A stretch of 64,000 nucleotides of DNA, from positions 310,001 through 374,000 of the forward strand of contig NZ_JAMSCK010000003.1 in the NCBI RefSeq assembly GCF_023805255.1, read 5' to 3'. Below are positions 41,902 to 52,252 of this stretch, in pieces. How positions within the stretch are numbered: position 1 is the first letter of the stretch; each line of letters opens with the position of its first letter. The position numbers were made by a program, and so were the translations under genes. The notes beneath the pieces are model-generated. The model made no database searches, had not been told where the DNA came from, and saw nothing but the letters and a program-made list of their open reading frames with translations. The DNA is from Gramella jeungdoensis (GTDB lineage: Bacteria; Bacteroidota; Bacteroidia; Flavobacteriales; Flavobacteriaceae).

Positions 41902-42971
41902 AAAAGCTTCATTTGTCCATCCTTGAATTCCTGGTGTAATTTACAGTTAAGCTTAGGTCTTTCACTGTCTTTTAAATACAGGTTCCTTGCAATTTTGAAT
42001 TGCTGGGCAACCTGAGCTGCAAATTCACCTTCCCCTTTCATTCTTGTCCCAAATCGACTATCATTTAAGCTTCCCCCGTGTACACTTTCAATCTGGCGCA
42101 ATACTTTATCTGCCCTGTCTGGCATGGCCTTTCTAATCCAGTCTGAAAATATCTGGCCTATTGCCCCGTTAAGGCGAACAATAGTATAGCCAACGCCAAG
42201 AGCTCCTCGTTCAGCAATCTCCTTTACAAGGGGCATTATTTCATGGCTGTTGATGGAAGGAATAATAGGAGCCATCATTACACTAACTGGTATGTTCGCC
42301 GAAGAAAGTTTTTCGATGGTCTCCAGGCGCTTTTTGATGCTTGCAGTCCTTGGCTCGAGTATCCTTCTGGTTTCTTCCTGAAGCGAAGTCACCGAAAGAT
42401 TCACATGAACCAGGTTATCTGCTGCAAGCTCCTTCAAAATATCTATATCACGCTGCACCAGCGCGTTCTTGGTAATCATCCCCACAGGATGCCTGTATTT
42501 CAAAAATGTCTGAAGTAGCTTTCTGGTGATCTGAAGTTTTTTCTCTATTGGCTGGTAACAATCGGTATTACCGGAAAGGACAATAGGAGTTGCCTTCCAG
42601 CTTTTACTTTTCAGTTTTTTCTCAAGCAGTTCCACGGCATTTCTTTTCACAAGGATCTTCTGCTCAAAATCAAGCCCGGCACTGTACCCCCAGTACTCAT
42701 GGGAGTTTCTCGCATAACAATAAACGCAGCCGTGTTCGCAACCCTGGTATGGATTAAGGGAATATTCAAGACCAACATCCGGGCTCGTCACTTTATTGAC
42801 AATGGTTTTAGGAAAGGTTTCAATTATAGTGGTACGTGATTCATTAGCTTCCTCCCCCTCGGCAGCACAGAAATTAAGAAAGTCATCCCTAATCTCATGA
42901 CTATGCTCATTAAACCTGTTATCCACATTAAGTTGAGCTCCCCGACCTTTAATATATTCTGAAGATGACAT
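41898..42971 (-). CDS. PA0069-type radical SAM protein
   Basis: 357 residues with the CxxxCxxC cluster (Cys78, Cys82, Cys85 in YQGCEHGCVYCYARN) that binds the 4Fe-4S centre and S-adenosylmethionine. The following NSHEYWGYSAGLDFEQKI and PIVLSGNTDCYQPIEKK segments are typical of the SplB-related PA0069 family, whose reaction is not established. It is a complete gene on the minus strand, transcribed towards the HD gene. Confidence 0.88.
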   Translation of the reverse strand: MSSSEYIKGRGAQLNVDNRFNEHSHEIRDDFLNFCAAEGEEANESRTTIIETFPKTIVNKVTSPDVGLEYSLNPYQGCEHGCVYCYARNSHEYWGYSAGLDFEQKILVKRNAVELLEKKLKSKSWKATPIVLSGNTDCYQPIEKKLQITRKLLQTFLKYRHPVGMITKNALVQRDIDILKELAADNLVHVNLSVTSLQEETRRILEPRTASIKKRLETIEKLSSANIPVSVMMAPIIPSINSHEIMPLVKEIAERGALGVGYTIVRLNGAIGQIFSDWIRKAMPDRADKVLRQIESVHGGSLNDSRFGTRMKGEGEFAAQVAQQFKIARNLYLKDSERPKLNCKLHQEFKDGQMKLF

Positions 42972-43032
42972 GTGACAAAAATATGGATTTTTTCCATTTT
43001 AAAGGATTTATTCCATCTAAAAATAACCAAAA

Positions 43033-43053
43033 AGACCGCAAAAATTGCGGTCT
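43033..43053 (-). terminator. Terminator after the enoyl-CoA hydratase gene
   Basis: AGACCGCAA and TTGCGGTCT pair perfectly around AAA, with a short T-tract on the minus strand, just after the stop at 43064. Confidence 0.8.
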
Positions 43054-43063
43054 ATATTCTCAA

Positions 43064-43846
43064 TTATTTTCCTGGAAAATCTGCCTTCCTTTTATTAAGA
43101 AATGCCGAGGTTCCTTCCTTGAAATCCTCTGTTCCAAAAGATCTTCCAAATTCCTGAATTTCGGTCTCGAAACCATTCACCCCAGCTTCATAATTAGCAT
43201 TTATGGCCCTAATTGCAGCACCTATTGCAACCATAGAATTCTTCATGATCTTATTCGCAATACTTTCAGCAAACTCTAATAACTCATCTGGTTCTACAAC
43301 ATGATTTACAAGATTGTATTGTAATGCCTGGTTGGCGTCTATCATTCCAGCAGTCATGATCATTTCCATGGCTCTTCCTTTACCTACTAGTTGCGGTAAC
43401 CTTTGAGTTCCTCCGTATCCCGGGATAACACCAAGGGAAACTTCCGGAAGTCCCATCTTTGCATTATCACTGGCTATTCTGAAGTGAGCTGCCATGGCCA
43501 GCTCGAGTCCACCTCCAAGCGCAAAACCATTCACAGCTGCGATAACCGGCTTCGGAAAATTAGCTACATAGCTGAACAATTTCTCCTGCCCGTCGGCCGC
43601 CAGACGCTTTCCTTCCTTTGGAGAAAAATCGGCGAACTCACTAATATCAGCTCCAGCAACAAACGCCTTTTCACCACTTCCAGTAAGAATTACCACCTTA
43701 ACCTCATCATTAGATCTGGCTTCCTTGAAAGCATTATGAAGCTCCTGTATTGTCTCTCTGTTAAGAGCGTTCAATTTTTTGGGCCTGTTAACCGTAATGG
43801 TTAAAATATTGTCTTCAATCTCTTCTAGAATATTTTTATAACTCAT
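43064..43846 (-). CDS. Enoyl-CoA hydratase (crotonase family)
   Basis: 260 residues with the crotonase oxyanion region AVNGFALGGGLELAMAAHFRIAS and the two catalytic-type Glu positions (ELAMA; GLPEVSLGVIPGYGGTQRL). Likely hydrates 2-enoyl-CoA in fatty acid breakdown. It begins five bases after the histidine kinase stop, so it may be transcribed with the kinase gene; that link looks coincidental in function. Confidence 0.9.
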   Translation of the reverse strand: MSYKNILEEIEDNILTITVNRPKKLNALNRETIQELHNAFKEARSNDEVKVVILTGSGEKAFVAGADISEFADFSPKEGKRLAADGQEKLFSYVANFPKPVIAAVNGFALGGGLELAMAAHFRIASDNAKMGLPEVSLGVIPGYGGTQRLPQLVGKGRAMEMIMTAGMIDANQALQYNLVNHVVEPDELLEFAESIANKIMKNSMVAIGAAIRAINANYEAGVNGFETEIQEFGRSFGTEDFKEGTSAFLNKRKADFPGK

Positions 43847-43851
43847 AAAGT

Positions 43852-45306
43852 TTATTTTGGAAATCTAACATTAAAGATAGTGCCTTTATTTTGTTTTGAA
43901 ACAAAACTAATGGATCCGCCGTAGGTCTCTACTATATTTTTAACCATTGCCAGACCCAATCCCATTCCACTGGATTTTGTGGTGAATTTAGGCTCAAAGA
44001 CCTTGTCTTTATTCTCATCTGAAATACCCGAACCATTATCGGAAACCGAAACTCGCACCGTATCTTCTTCCTCCTCAACCATCACCAGTATATGGGGATC
44101 TTCCACATCTTTAAGTGCCTGGATTGCATTTTTTACCAGGTTGGTCACTACCCTGATCAACTGGGTTCTGTCAAATTTTGCAAGGATCTCTTCTTTTTCA
44201 CATTTGAATTCAATGTATCGCTCGTTAAATATATCCAGTGCCAGTTTTACAATTTTAGGCACATTAAGCGTCTCGTTCTGCTGCGCGGGCATTTTTGCAA
44301 AATTTGAAAATGCCGAAGCAATCGAACTCATCGTATCTATCTGGCTGATCAGGGTATTGCTGTATTCATTAACCTTGTGCTCTATTTCAGGATCATCCTT
44401 ATCGAAATTGCGCTGAAAGCTCTGAACGCTTAGCCGCATCGGGGTCAGCGGATTCTTGATCTCGTGAGCCACCTGTTTGGCCATCTCCCTCCATGCCTGC
44501 TCACGTTCACCGGTAGCGAGTTTTACGGCACTTTCCTCAAGTTCATCTATCATACTGTTATAAGCCGAAACCAGTGCATATATCTCTTCTGTAGCATTGG
44601 AAAGTTCTATCTTTTGATTCCTCTTATCCAGCCGTGTTTGATTAATCTTTTCTGAAATGATTTTGAGTGACTTGGTAATGTATTTTGACAGGAAGAAAGA
44701 AAGTATGATGGCTATAACAAGCATGAACAGGTAAACCTCAGCCATTCGCACCAGGAAGTTATTCAGATCCCTGTTAAGCAGGCTATCGTCCTGAAGATAA
44801 GGGAGATACAAGATAGCCAGTGGTTTAAATTTATTATCGGTAATATAAGAATACGCCGACTGATATTTCTGTCCGTTTACTTCAGTTTTCTTCAAGTAAC
44901 TCTTATCGGGAGATGCTTCGAGTTTCCTTAGAATGCTTTTATCAAGTTTAGTTCTTGTAGTGTCTCTAAAGAAAGACTGATCAGATTTTATTATAAGATT
45001 CCCCTCAAGATCGTAGATATGAATCTGCATTTCATGAACCTCGGCCATCTCGTCTATCTTATCCCTTCCGCTAAAAATAGGGTCAAGATTTTCTGTAGAA
45101 ACCACATAGGTGGTCTGGGTAAGGACGTACTTGATATTTTCAAGGATCGCCCGCTGCTTTCTCTCAAGTCTTTCTTCATGATAATTTTCAGCTTCCTGCT
45201 TATACTGGTAGACTGTAACTCCAAAAATGAGTATCGAGGCGCCCAGCACCAATAATATCATGGAGATGAAAATACGGGTTCTTAAAGATAATTTAAGCAG
45301 TTTCAT
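43852..45306 (-). CDS. NtrY-like membrane sensor histidine kinase
   Basis: 484 residues. Two membrane segments (about 10-30 and 185-207) bracket a periplasmic sensor domain; a HAMP linker follows, then HisKA with His in VAHEIKNPLTPMRLS and an HATPase domain with NLVKNAI, DNGSGI and GMGLGLAM. No response regulator gene is adjacent, so its partner lies elsewhere. It is 41 bases downstream of hemJ and five upstream of the enoyl-CoA hydratase gene. Confidence 0.9.
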   Translation of the reverse strand: MKLLKLSLRTRIFISMILLVLGASILIFGVTVYQYKQEAENYHEERLERKQRAILENIKYVLTQTTYVVSTENLDPIFSGRDKIDEMAEVHEMQIHIYDLEGNLIIKSDQSFFRDTTRTKLDKSILRKLEASPDKSYLKKTEVNGQKYQSAYSYITDNKFKPLAILYLPYLQDDSLLNRDLNNFLVRMAEVYLFMLVIAIILSFFLSKYITKSLKIISEKINQTRLDKRNQKIELSNATEEIYALVSAYNSMIDELEESAVKLATGEREQAWREMAKQVAHEIKNPLTPMRLSVQSFQRNFDKDDPEIEHKVNEYSNTLISQIDTMSSIASAFSNFAKMPAQQNETLNVPKIVKLALDIFNERYIEFKCEKEEILAKFDRTQLIRVVTNLVKNAIQALKDVEDPHILVMVEEEEDTVRVSVSDNGSGISDENKDKVFEPKFTTKSSGMGLGLAMVKNIVETYGGSISFVSKQNKGTIFNVRFPK

Positions 45307-45347
45307 ATAAGCATACTTGCCTCAATTGTTACAATTATCGCACCATT

Positions 45348-45896
45348 TCAGGCATCCGGATTCTTTGCCCTTATTCTTTTATAAAGCCTTATTCCCAGCA
45401 TCAGAATTACCGAAAGCAAAAAAATCCCTATCACTCCATAAATCCAGTTGATGGCATCCCTAACTATTACCAGGAAGATGACCGCAAACAGTATTAGCGT
45501 GGAGCCCTCATTCCATATGCGCATTTGATTAGAGGTCCATTTCACAACATCTTTCTGAAGCTCTTTGAAAATGAAATGGCACTTGATATGGTAGGCATAA
45601 AGCAGCACCACGAAGGCCAGTTTTACATGCATCCAGGGTTGCTGAAGCCATTCCGGGATCATAAAAAGCAGAATAAAGGCGAAGATACTCGCCAGGATCG
45701 CCGAAGGCCAGGTAATGATGAACCATAGTCTCTTGGCCATCAGTTTTAACTGGTTCCCTATAATGCTCTTCTCAGGCTCATCCTTCTGAAATGCTTCTAT
45801 CTGATATACGAACAGCCTCGGGATGTAAAAGAGCCCTGCAAACCACGTGATCACGAAGATAAGGTGCAGGGCTTTTATATAATTATAGTATTCCAT
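45348..45896 (-). CDS. hemJ: Protoporphyrinogen IX oxidase HemJ
   Basis: 182 residues with four or more membrane segments. ALHLIFVITWFAGLFYIPRL and PWMHVKLAFVVLLY carry the conserved His residues and RIWNEGSTLILF the C-terminal signature of the HemJ (UPF0093) family, which oxidises protoporphyrinogen IX in the inner membrane. It overlaps the BNR-repeat gene by one base (TAATG) and lies in the same neighbourhood as hemH and hemACDEFB, supporting the heme role. Confidence 0.88.
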   Translation of the reverse strand: MEYYNYIKALHLIFVITWFAGLFYIPRLFVYQIEAFQKDEPEKSIIGNQLKLMAKRLWFIITWPSAILASIFAFILLFMIPEWLQQPWMHVKLAFVVLLYAYHIKCHFIFKELQKDVVKWTSNQMRIWNEGSTLILFAVIFLVIVRDAINWIYGVIGIFLLSVILMLGIRLYKRIRAKNPDA

Positions 45897-48800
45897 TATT
45901 CTTCTTCGGCTTCAACGAAAAGATAGTTAAGATCCAATTCATTGAACTGCTGATTGAAATCTTTTACTTCATCGGAAAGCAACTTATCAAATTTATCCAG
46001 CTCGGTATTTATTTTTGCCGTGAGTTCCTCTTTAACCTGAATATCCTGCTTTGTTGGAGGGAAATCATCCATACCTACAAGGCTGTTCAAATGAGCCAGC
46101 TTATTGGTGAGTTTAATCGGGAAATTCAGCGGATCCTGACCGCTTCTGTTCTTCGTTTGATAAAGCGCATTCTCAATTTCTGAAAGCTCTTCTCTTAAGC
46201 TCTCTGCTTTTTCCAAAAGTGGCTTTACCTTTTCATTCCCCTTATACTGCTTTTGAAAATCCTTTAACTGCGCTTCGATATTACGCATTTTTTTAATGGA
46301 TTTATGAGCCTTGTCTACCGTCTTATTCACATCGCTGATAAAATCGTACTGTCTTTGCATCCCTGCGATATCAGCTTCAGCATTTTTATCGGGCATAATT
46401 TTAAAACTTTCGGTCAGCACCTCGTCTTCAACTTCAAGTACAACCTTATAATCACCCGGCACCACCTGTGGAGCTTCGGTACTTGCCCACCAGAGTATCA
46501 TTCCGTCAAGCCTTTCAGCTCCTTCCCCGCGCATATCCCAGTTATGCATATTAGAACCCTTTTCTACCTCAAGTTTGTTTTTTTCATCTTCGGTGCTAAA
46601 ACTCTGAATGGTATCGTTAGCGGAATCCAGATAACTTATTTTGATCTTTTTATCTTCAGGTTTTTCCACATAAAAATATGTAATTACGCCTGTAGGATGA
46701 TTGGTCCCGGCCGTGAGCGACTCCCTGGAACGACCATCCATCCTGTAAGCATCTTTTGGCTTGAAAAGGATATTTGCCGAATCATCATCAACTTCTGAAA
46801 GCTGGTGAATAAGACTTAGATCATCCAGTATCCAAAGACTCCTTCCCTGGGTGGCGACAATAAGATTATTTTCTTTGATCGCCAAATCCGTTATTGGAAC
46901 GATTGGAAGATTTAACTGAAAAGGCTTCCAGTTGGCGCCATCATTAAAGGAAATATACATTCCGGTTTCTGTTCCTGCATAGAGAAGCCCCTCCTGTTTT
47001 GGATCCTCTCTAAGTACACGGGTAAAATGTTCAGGCTTGATACCATTGGTGATCTTTTTCCATGATTTACCATAATCCTCAGTCTTATATAGATACGGAG
47101 CGAAATCTCCAAGTTTATAACGTGTCCCTGCAACATACACCGTAGCTTCATCAAAAGCAGAAGGCTCTATACTGTTGATCATCATCCACTCAGGCATTCC
47201 CTTTGGAGTAACATTTTCCCAGCTTTCTCCACCATTCTTTGAAACGTGAATTAAACCATCATCACTACCAGTCCAAAGTATTCCCGGTGTTACCGGAGAT
47301 TCAGCCGCGGCGAAAATGGTACTGTAATATTCTACCGAAGTATTATCCTGGGTAATAGGCCCTCCAGATGATTTTTGTTTTGATTTATCATTCCTGGTAA
47401 GATCAGGGCTTATCTCTTTCCAGCTTTCGCCTTCATTGGTAGTAACATGTAAATGGTTTGAAGCTGTGTAAAGCTTATCAGGATCATGAGGTGAAAAGAA
47501 AATAGGAAAGTTCCACTGGAATCTGTATTTAAGGGCTTCGGCTCCATGGCCCATAGGATTATCCGGCCAAACGCTAACACTTCTTACCGTACCTGTCTCA
47601 TGGTTGTAACGGGTTAAAAATCCATCGTAACTTCCGCCATAAACAATATCAGGATTTTCAGGATCTACTGCAATATGCGCACTTTCGCCACCTGCAGTGG
47701 GTTCCCAGTCGGCTTCATCAATATTACCTCCTTCAGTACGATGCCTTATCCTTACCGTAGAGTTATCCTGCTGTGCAGCATATATTCTGTATGGAAAATC
47801 ATTATCGGTAGTCACCCTATAAAACTGAGCAGTTGGCTGGTTATGATAGGTACTCCAGGTTTCTCCACCATCGTAGGTTACCTGGGCACCTCCATCGTCT
47901 CCCATGATCATTCTTTGCGGGTTTTCGGGAGCAATCCACAGATCGTGGTGATCACCGTGTGGGGCATTGTGATCACTAAAGGTTTTACCCCCATCTGTAC
48001 TTTTATGATAATTCACATTTAGCACGTAGACGATATCCTCATCCTTGGAATCGGCATAGATCCTTGTATAGTACCAGGCTCTCTGGCGCAACTTCCTGTC
48101 GTCATTCACATGGTCCCAGGATTCTCCTCCATCATCACTTCTATAAACTCCTCCTTTTTCCTTATTCTCAACGATCGCCCAGACTCTTTCACTATTTACT
48201 GGCGAAACGGTAACACCTATGATCCCAAGAGTGTCGGTTGGAAAACCTTTATTTTTAGAGATCTCTTTCCAGGATTCACCACTATCTGTACTCTTCCACA
48301 ATGCTGAGCCTTCTCCTCCACTGCTTAAACTATATGGGGTACGTTGTACATTCCATGTTGAAGCATACAATATTCTCGGGTTATTTGGATCCATAACCAG
48401 GTCTAAGGCACCAGCCTGAGAATTGGAAAACAAAACTTTTTTCCAGTTCTTTCCTCCATCTGTTGACTTATAAACTCCACGTTCTTCGGTAGGTTTATAA
48501 ATATTACCCAGTACTGCGGCATAAACCGTATTATAGTCATCGGGATGAGTCACAAGCCTGGGAACGTGCCGGCTATTTTCAAGCCCGGCCTTTTGCCAGG
48601 TTTTTCCGGCATCTACGGTTTTCCAAACCCCATATCCGGAAGAAACATTCCCTCTAACTGTTTTTTCACCACCTCCAACATACATTACATTATGATCACT
48701 TTTGGCTACCTCTATGGCTCCTATGGAACCTCCGAAATATCCATCTGAAATATTTTCCCAGGTTCTTCCTCCATTCTTGGTTTGCCATACCCCTCCTCCC

Positions 48801-49003
48801 GCTGCTCCAAAATAGAAGAGATTAGGTTTTCTGGGAACACCTGTTACAGCTGCACTCCTTCCTCCACGGAAAGGACCTATGAGTCGGTATTCAAGGGCTT
48901 CATAAAGTTTTTTGCCTGAATCCTGTGCGTAAATTTCATTTTGAAATAAGCCTGAAGCTATAAGACCTATGCAAATAGCAAATTGAAGTAGATATCTATT
49001 CAT
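45896..49003 (-). CDS. Large exported BNR-repeat (sortilin-like beta-propeller) protein
   Basis: 1035 residues with signal peptide ending IYAQ. At least seven repeats of the BNR/Asp-box kind are visible (for example TKNGGRTWENI, TDGGKNWKKV, SDDGGESWDHV, NGGESWENV), arranged as VPS10/sortilin-type propellers through about residue 720. The last 300 residues form an immunoglobulin-like and helical tail. Automatic annotation calls such proteins glycosyl hydrolases, but the catalytic residues of sialidases are not evident. It precedes hemJ in one transcript; role is unknown. Confidence 0.8.
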   Translation of the reverse strand: MNRYLLQFAICIGLIASGLFQNEIYAQDSGKKLYEALEYRLIGPFRGGRSAAVTGVPRKPNLFYFGAAGGGVWQTKNGGRTWENISDGYFGGSIGAIEVAKSDHNVMYVGGGEKTVRGNVSSGYGVWKTVDAGKTWQKAGLENSRHVPRLVTHPDDYNTVYAAVLGNIYKPTEERGVYKSTDGGKNWKKVLFSNSQAGALDLVMDPNNPRILYASTWNVQRTPYSLSSGGEGSALWKSTDSGESWKEISKNKGFPTDTLGIIGVTVSPVNSERVWAIVENKEKGGVYRSDDGGESWDHVNDDRKLRQRAWYYTRIYADSKDEDIVYVLNVNYHKSTDGGKTFSDHNAPHGDHHDLWIAPENPQRMIMGDDGGAQVTYDGGETWSTYHNQPTAQFYRVTTDNDFPYRIYAAQQDNSTVRIRHRTEGGNIDEADWEPTAGGESAHIAVDPENPDIVYGGSYDGFLTRYNHETGTVRSVSVWPDNPMGHGAEALKYRFQWNFPIFFSPHDPDKLYTASNHLHVTTNEGESWKEISPDLTRNDKSKQKSSGGPITQDNTSVEYYSTIFAAAESPVTPGILWTGSDDGLIHVSKNGGESWENVTPKGMPEWMMINSIEPSAFDEATVYVAGTRYKLGDFAPYLYKTEDYGKSWKKITNGIKPEHFTRVLREDPKQEGLLYAGTETGMYISFNDGANWKPFQLNLPIVPITDLAIKENNLIVATQGRSLWILDDLSLIHQLSEVDDDSANILFKPKDAYRMDGRSRESLTAGTNHPTGVITYFYVEKPEDKKIKISYLDSANDTIQSFSTEDEKNKLEVEKGSNMHNWDMRGEGAERLDGMILWWASTEAPQVVPGDYKVVLEVEDEVLTESFKIMPDKNAEADIAGMQRQYDFISDVNKTVDKAHKSIKKMRNIEAQLKDFQKQYKGNEKVKPLLEKAESLREELSEIENALYQTKNRSGQDPLNFPIKLTNKLAHLNSLVGMDDFPPTKQDIQVKEELTAKINTELDKFDKLLSDEVKDFNQQFNELDLNYLFVEAEEE

Positions 49004-49063
49004 TAGAAATGATTTGTTTGAGAGATTTTAAAGATAAGGATTTAAGTGAATTATCAGAAAGCC

Positions 49064-50404
49064 TTATTTCAGGGTCTTAACGATCTCCCTGTTCAGGAAG
49101 TAAGCCGTTATAATTGTGGAAATTATATCGGCCAGCGGGAATGATATCCACACCCCCCACTCTCCATAATAAAGCGGCAGAATAAGGATCATAGGTATAA
49201 ATATAAAGCCCTGCCTGGATAAAGTAAGTAAAAAAGCTGGTACGGCCTTGCCTATTGCCTGGAAATAGGCCGCTCCAATAAGCTGTATAGTGACAATAGG
49301 GATTGCCGCAAATACCCACCTCATCGCTGAAGGTGTTTTTTCTATAATTTCAGCTTCACCGGTAAAAACCTTTACTATTGTTGGAGCGAAAAACATGATC
49401 CCTGCAAAGATCACAAGTCCCATCAAACAAGCATAAAGAATAGCCGTATTAATACTTTTTCTAACTCGCTGATATTTCTGTGCTCCGTAATTATAACCTG
49501 CAATTGGCAGGAATCCCTGGGTTATTCCAAGCACCGGAAAAAGAGCAAACATGAGCATTCGGGCAATAATAGCATAAACCGTGACGGAATCTTCTCCACC
49601 AAGATCGAACAAAATGTTATTCATCAAAAGATAGGTGATACTTACTACTGCCTGCCTCGCTAAAGTTACCAATCCAAGAGCCGACATTTCCTTCAGAATA
49701 GGAATATCCAGCCGAAAATGAGAAAAACCGATCTTCAGTTCAGAGTTCTTTGAAAGAAAGAACCAGGTAATATATCCGAGACATAAAAGATATGACGAGG
49801 TGGTAGCGATAGCAGCTCCCTCCATCCCCATATTAAGCCTGTTTATTAAAATATAATCCAAAATAAGGTTACCTACTGAAGGTATTATCATCGCGATCAT
49901 GGCGAAACGAGGTTTACCTTCTGCCCTTATTACACTATTCCCCATCATGGCCAGTGCCAAAAAAGGAACCCCGCATAAGACGATTATATAATAAATTTTG
50001 GCCGGGTCAAAAATGTCTCCCTTTCCTCCAAAAGCGGGTATCAGATCGTTTACGAATATCAATCCTGGAATCACTAGGCCAATGGAAAGCAGGAGCGTAA
50101 GCGTGATTTGGTTCCCGAAGGTCTTTAAAGCTTTTTTGGTATTATCGGCTCCCAGGGCACGGGAAATAATTGAAGATCCGCCTATACCTATTGCCATTCC
50201 CAGGGCAGCAATAAAGAAAGAGACGGGAAGCACAACATTAATTGCTGCAATGGCAATGGCACCGATCCAGTTTCCGACAAAAATCGTATCTACCAGGACA
50301 TTAAGGGACATCACCAATATCCCAATGGATGCCGGTACGGCTTGCTGAACCAGTAGCTTAGCTATTGGTTTTTCTCCCAGTTCAGCTGACCTGAGGCCGG
50401 GCAT
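49064..50404 (-). CDS. MATE-family efflux transporter
   Basis: 446 residues with about twelve membrane segments in two related halves (LLVQQAVPASIGILVMSLN; ALGLVTLARQAVVSITYLL). MATE proteins expel cationic drugs or metabolites using ion gradients. Its ATG overlaps the stop of hemH (TAATG), so the two are translated in sequence; export of a porphyrin or heme precursor has been suggested for other transporters, but this is inference here. Confidence 0.9.
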   Translation of the reverse strand: MPGLRSAELGEKPIAKLLVQQAVPASIGILVMSLNVLVDTIFVGNWIGAIAIAAINVVLPVSFFIAALGMAIGIGGSSIISRALGADNTKKALKTFGNQITLTLLLSIGLVIPGLIFVNDLIPAFGGKGDIFDPAKIYYIIVLCGVPFLALAMMGNSVIRAEGKPRFAMIAMIIPSVGNLILDYILINRLNMGMEGAAIATTSSYLLCLGYITWFFLSKNSELKIGFSHFRLDIPILKEMSALGLVTLARQAVVSITYLLMNNILFDLGGEDSVTVYAIIARMLMFALFPVLGITQGFLPIAGYNYGAQKYQRVRKSINTAILYACLMGLVIFAGIMFFAPTIVKVFTGEAEIIEKTPSAMRWVFAAIPIVTIQLIGAAYFQAIGKAVPAFLLTLSRQGFIFIPMILILPLYYGEWGVWISFPLADIISTIITAYFLNREIVKTLK

Positions 50405-51438
50405 TAGGCTTCAACAGGCTTTTGATGAGCCCATTCATCAATCCACCTTGACAGGACCTTAACCCATTCATCCCTGTCGTTTAAGCAGGGCACTACTTTG
50501 AATTCCTTTCCTCCTACCTCGTGGAAAATCTCTTCTCCTTCCATAGCGATCTCTTCAAGGGTTTCCAGGCAGTCTGAAACAAAAGCCGGAGTAACTATAG
50601 CCAACTTCTTCATTCCCTGATTTCCAAATCTCTCTATGGTACGGTCTGTATAAGGTTTCAGCCATGGATCAAATCCAAGTCTTGACTGAAATGAAACGCT
50701 ATAAGTATTGGGTTTCAAACCAAGATATTCAGCAGTTAATCTGGTGGTCTCAAAACATTGATGGCGGTAGCAGAATTGATGCGCTGTAGAAGCATTCTGG
50801 CAACAGGAACCATCTATCTTGCAATGAGAATTGGTCACATCACTTTTACGGATATGTCTTTCAGGCACTCCGTGATAAGAAAAAAGGAGGTGCTCATATT
50901 CAACATCCTTCAGACTTTCAGCTATGCTGTTTCCAAGGGTCCTTATATAATCAGGATGATTATAAAATGCAGGGACCGTTGTAAAGCTCATGTTCGGGAA
51001 ATGCTTTTGGCGAAGTTCTTCAGCAAGTACAAGAATGGTTTCGGTAGTGGCCATTGCAAATTGAGGATAGAGAGGAAAAAGCAACACTTCATCCACACCC
51101 TTATCGTGTAACTCCTGTAACCCCTCTTTGATACCGGGATTCCCATATCTCATAGCGAGTGAAATAGGCACAGCGGTATGTTCGTCGATCTTTGACTGAA
51201 GTCTTTCTGAAAGTACGATTAAAGGAGAACCTTCATCCCACCAGATCTTCTTATATGCCTCTGCAGATTTTTTTGGTCTTGTATTGAGAATGATACCTTT
51301 CACCAGCAAGGTTCGAGCCCAGTATGGAACATCTATCACCCGCTCATCCATCAGGAATTCACCCAGATATCTTTTTACATCCTTAGGATCGGTACTATCT
51401 GGAGAACCCAGATTTACCAGCAGCACGCCTTTACTCAT
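50404..51438 (-). CDS. hemH: Ferrochelatase
   Basis: 344 residues. GVLLVNLGSPDSTDPKDVKRYL and the active-site region LFSYHGVPERHI, with catalytic His in SYHG, identify ferrochelatase, which inserts Fe(II) into protoporphyrin IX as the last step of the heme pathway. A Cys-rich stretch (KIDGSCCQN, FCYRHQCFETT) suggests a 2Fe-2S cluster as in some bacterial enzymes. It overlaps the MATE gene and is divergent to nothing; the ThuA gene lies 96 bases upstream. Confidence 0.94.
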   Translation of the reverse strand: MSKGVLLVNLGSPDSTDPKDVKRYLGEFLMDERVIDVPYWARTLLVKGIILNTRPKKSAEAYKKIWWDEGSPLIVLSERLQSKIDEHTAVPISLAMRYGNPGIKEGLQELHDKGVDEVLLFPLYPQFAMATTETILVLAEELRQKHFPNMSFTTVPAFYNHPDYIRTLGNSIAESLKDVEYEHLLFSYHGVPERHIRKSDVTNSHCKIDGSCCQNASTAHQFCYRHQCFETTRLTAEYLGLKPNTYSVSFQSRLGFDPWLKPYTDRTIERFGNQGMKKLAIVTPAFVSDCLETLEEIAMEGEEIFHEVGGKEFKVVPCLNDRDEWVKVLSRWIDEWAHQKPVEA

Positions 51439-51534
51439 AAATTTTTCTTTTGCGCTTCAAAATTAATATTCTCAACAAATTTGCACATGCAATTCTTATC
51501 GGAGTTTTCTATAGTTTAATAAAAGTACGCCTAC

Positions 51535-52242
51535 CTAGTCAGAAAGCGCAAATCTTATGCATCGTCTTAAATGTTCCAGAAAATCAGGATCGGAATAAGA
51601 TTCAACAGTATGGCCTCCTCCTGTATAAACAGACCTGCCTCCACCGGTATAGTTCTGAAACCAGGCTATGGGATGATTATCTCCATTTTCGCCTCCTTCA
51701 TAGGTCTTTTCGTCAAGAGACATTAACACTTTAAGATCGGGCCGTATGTCTTTATAATTGTACCATTCGTCTTCCCTCTTCCATTGTTCAGGCAAATGAT
51801 CTACCGTCATATGGTCGGGCATCATCACATTTACCACAGCGGTCTGAACTTTGGGATGCCCCTTAAAATAGGCTCCCACAAGCTTACCATACCAGGCCCA
51901 GTCATATTCGGTATCGGCCGCGGCATGTATCCCGAAGAAATTTCCTCCATTATCCATGTAGCCCTGGAATGCAACCTCTTCATCGGTATTCAGGATATCC
52001 CCGGTTGTATTTAGAAAAATGACCAGGTCAATATCGTCAAGATCATTTTCAGTAAAGAACCTGCTGTCCCTGCTAACGATGGTGTTGAAGTCATTCTCGT
52101 TACCGAGTCGCTGTATAGCCTGTATCCCGGCCTCAATGGATTTATGCCTGTATCCTTCGGTCTCATGAAATATGAGCACCTTATTTTGAGCATAGAAAGT
52201 ATTACAGATAATCAAAAAGGCAATTGCTATAATAAATCTCAT
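51535..52242 (-). CDS. Secreted ThuA-like protein
   Basis: 235 residues with signal peptide MRFIIAIAFLIICNTFYAQ. The ThuA fold (flavodoxin/amidotransferase-like) is shown by VLIFHETEGYRHKSIEAG and GGNFFGIHAAADTEYDW; homologues act in carbohydrate use, without a firm reaction. It is ten bases after the AraC regulator, with which it forms a two-gene unit. Confidence 0.82.
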   Translation of the reverse strand: MRFIIAIAFLIICNTFYAQNKVLIFHETEGYRHKSIEAGIQAIQRLGNENDFNTIVSRDSRFFTENDLDDIDLVIFLNTTGDILNTDEEVAFQGYMDNGGNFFGIHAAADTEYDWAWYGKLVGAYFKGHPKVQTAVVNVMMPDHMTVDHLPEQWKREDEWYNYKDIRPDLKVLMSLDEKTYEGGENGDNHPIAWFQNYTGGGRSVYTGGGHTVESYSDPDFLEHLRRCIRFALSD

Positions 52243-52252
52243 GTAGTGGATA

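Noticed and set aside
45896-49003. Sialidase or other true glycoside hydrolase
   Set aside because: Asp-box repeats are present, but I do not see the sialidase arginine triad or a clear nucleophile; a sortilin-like binding propeller is the safer description.
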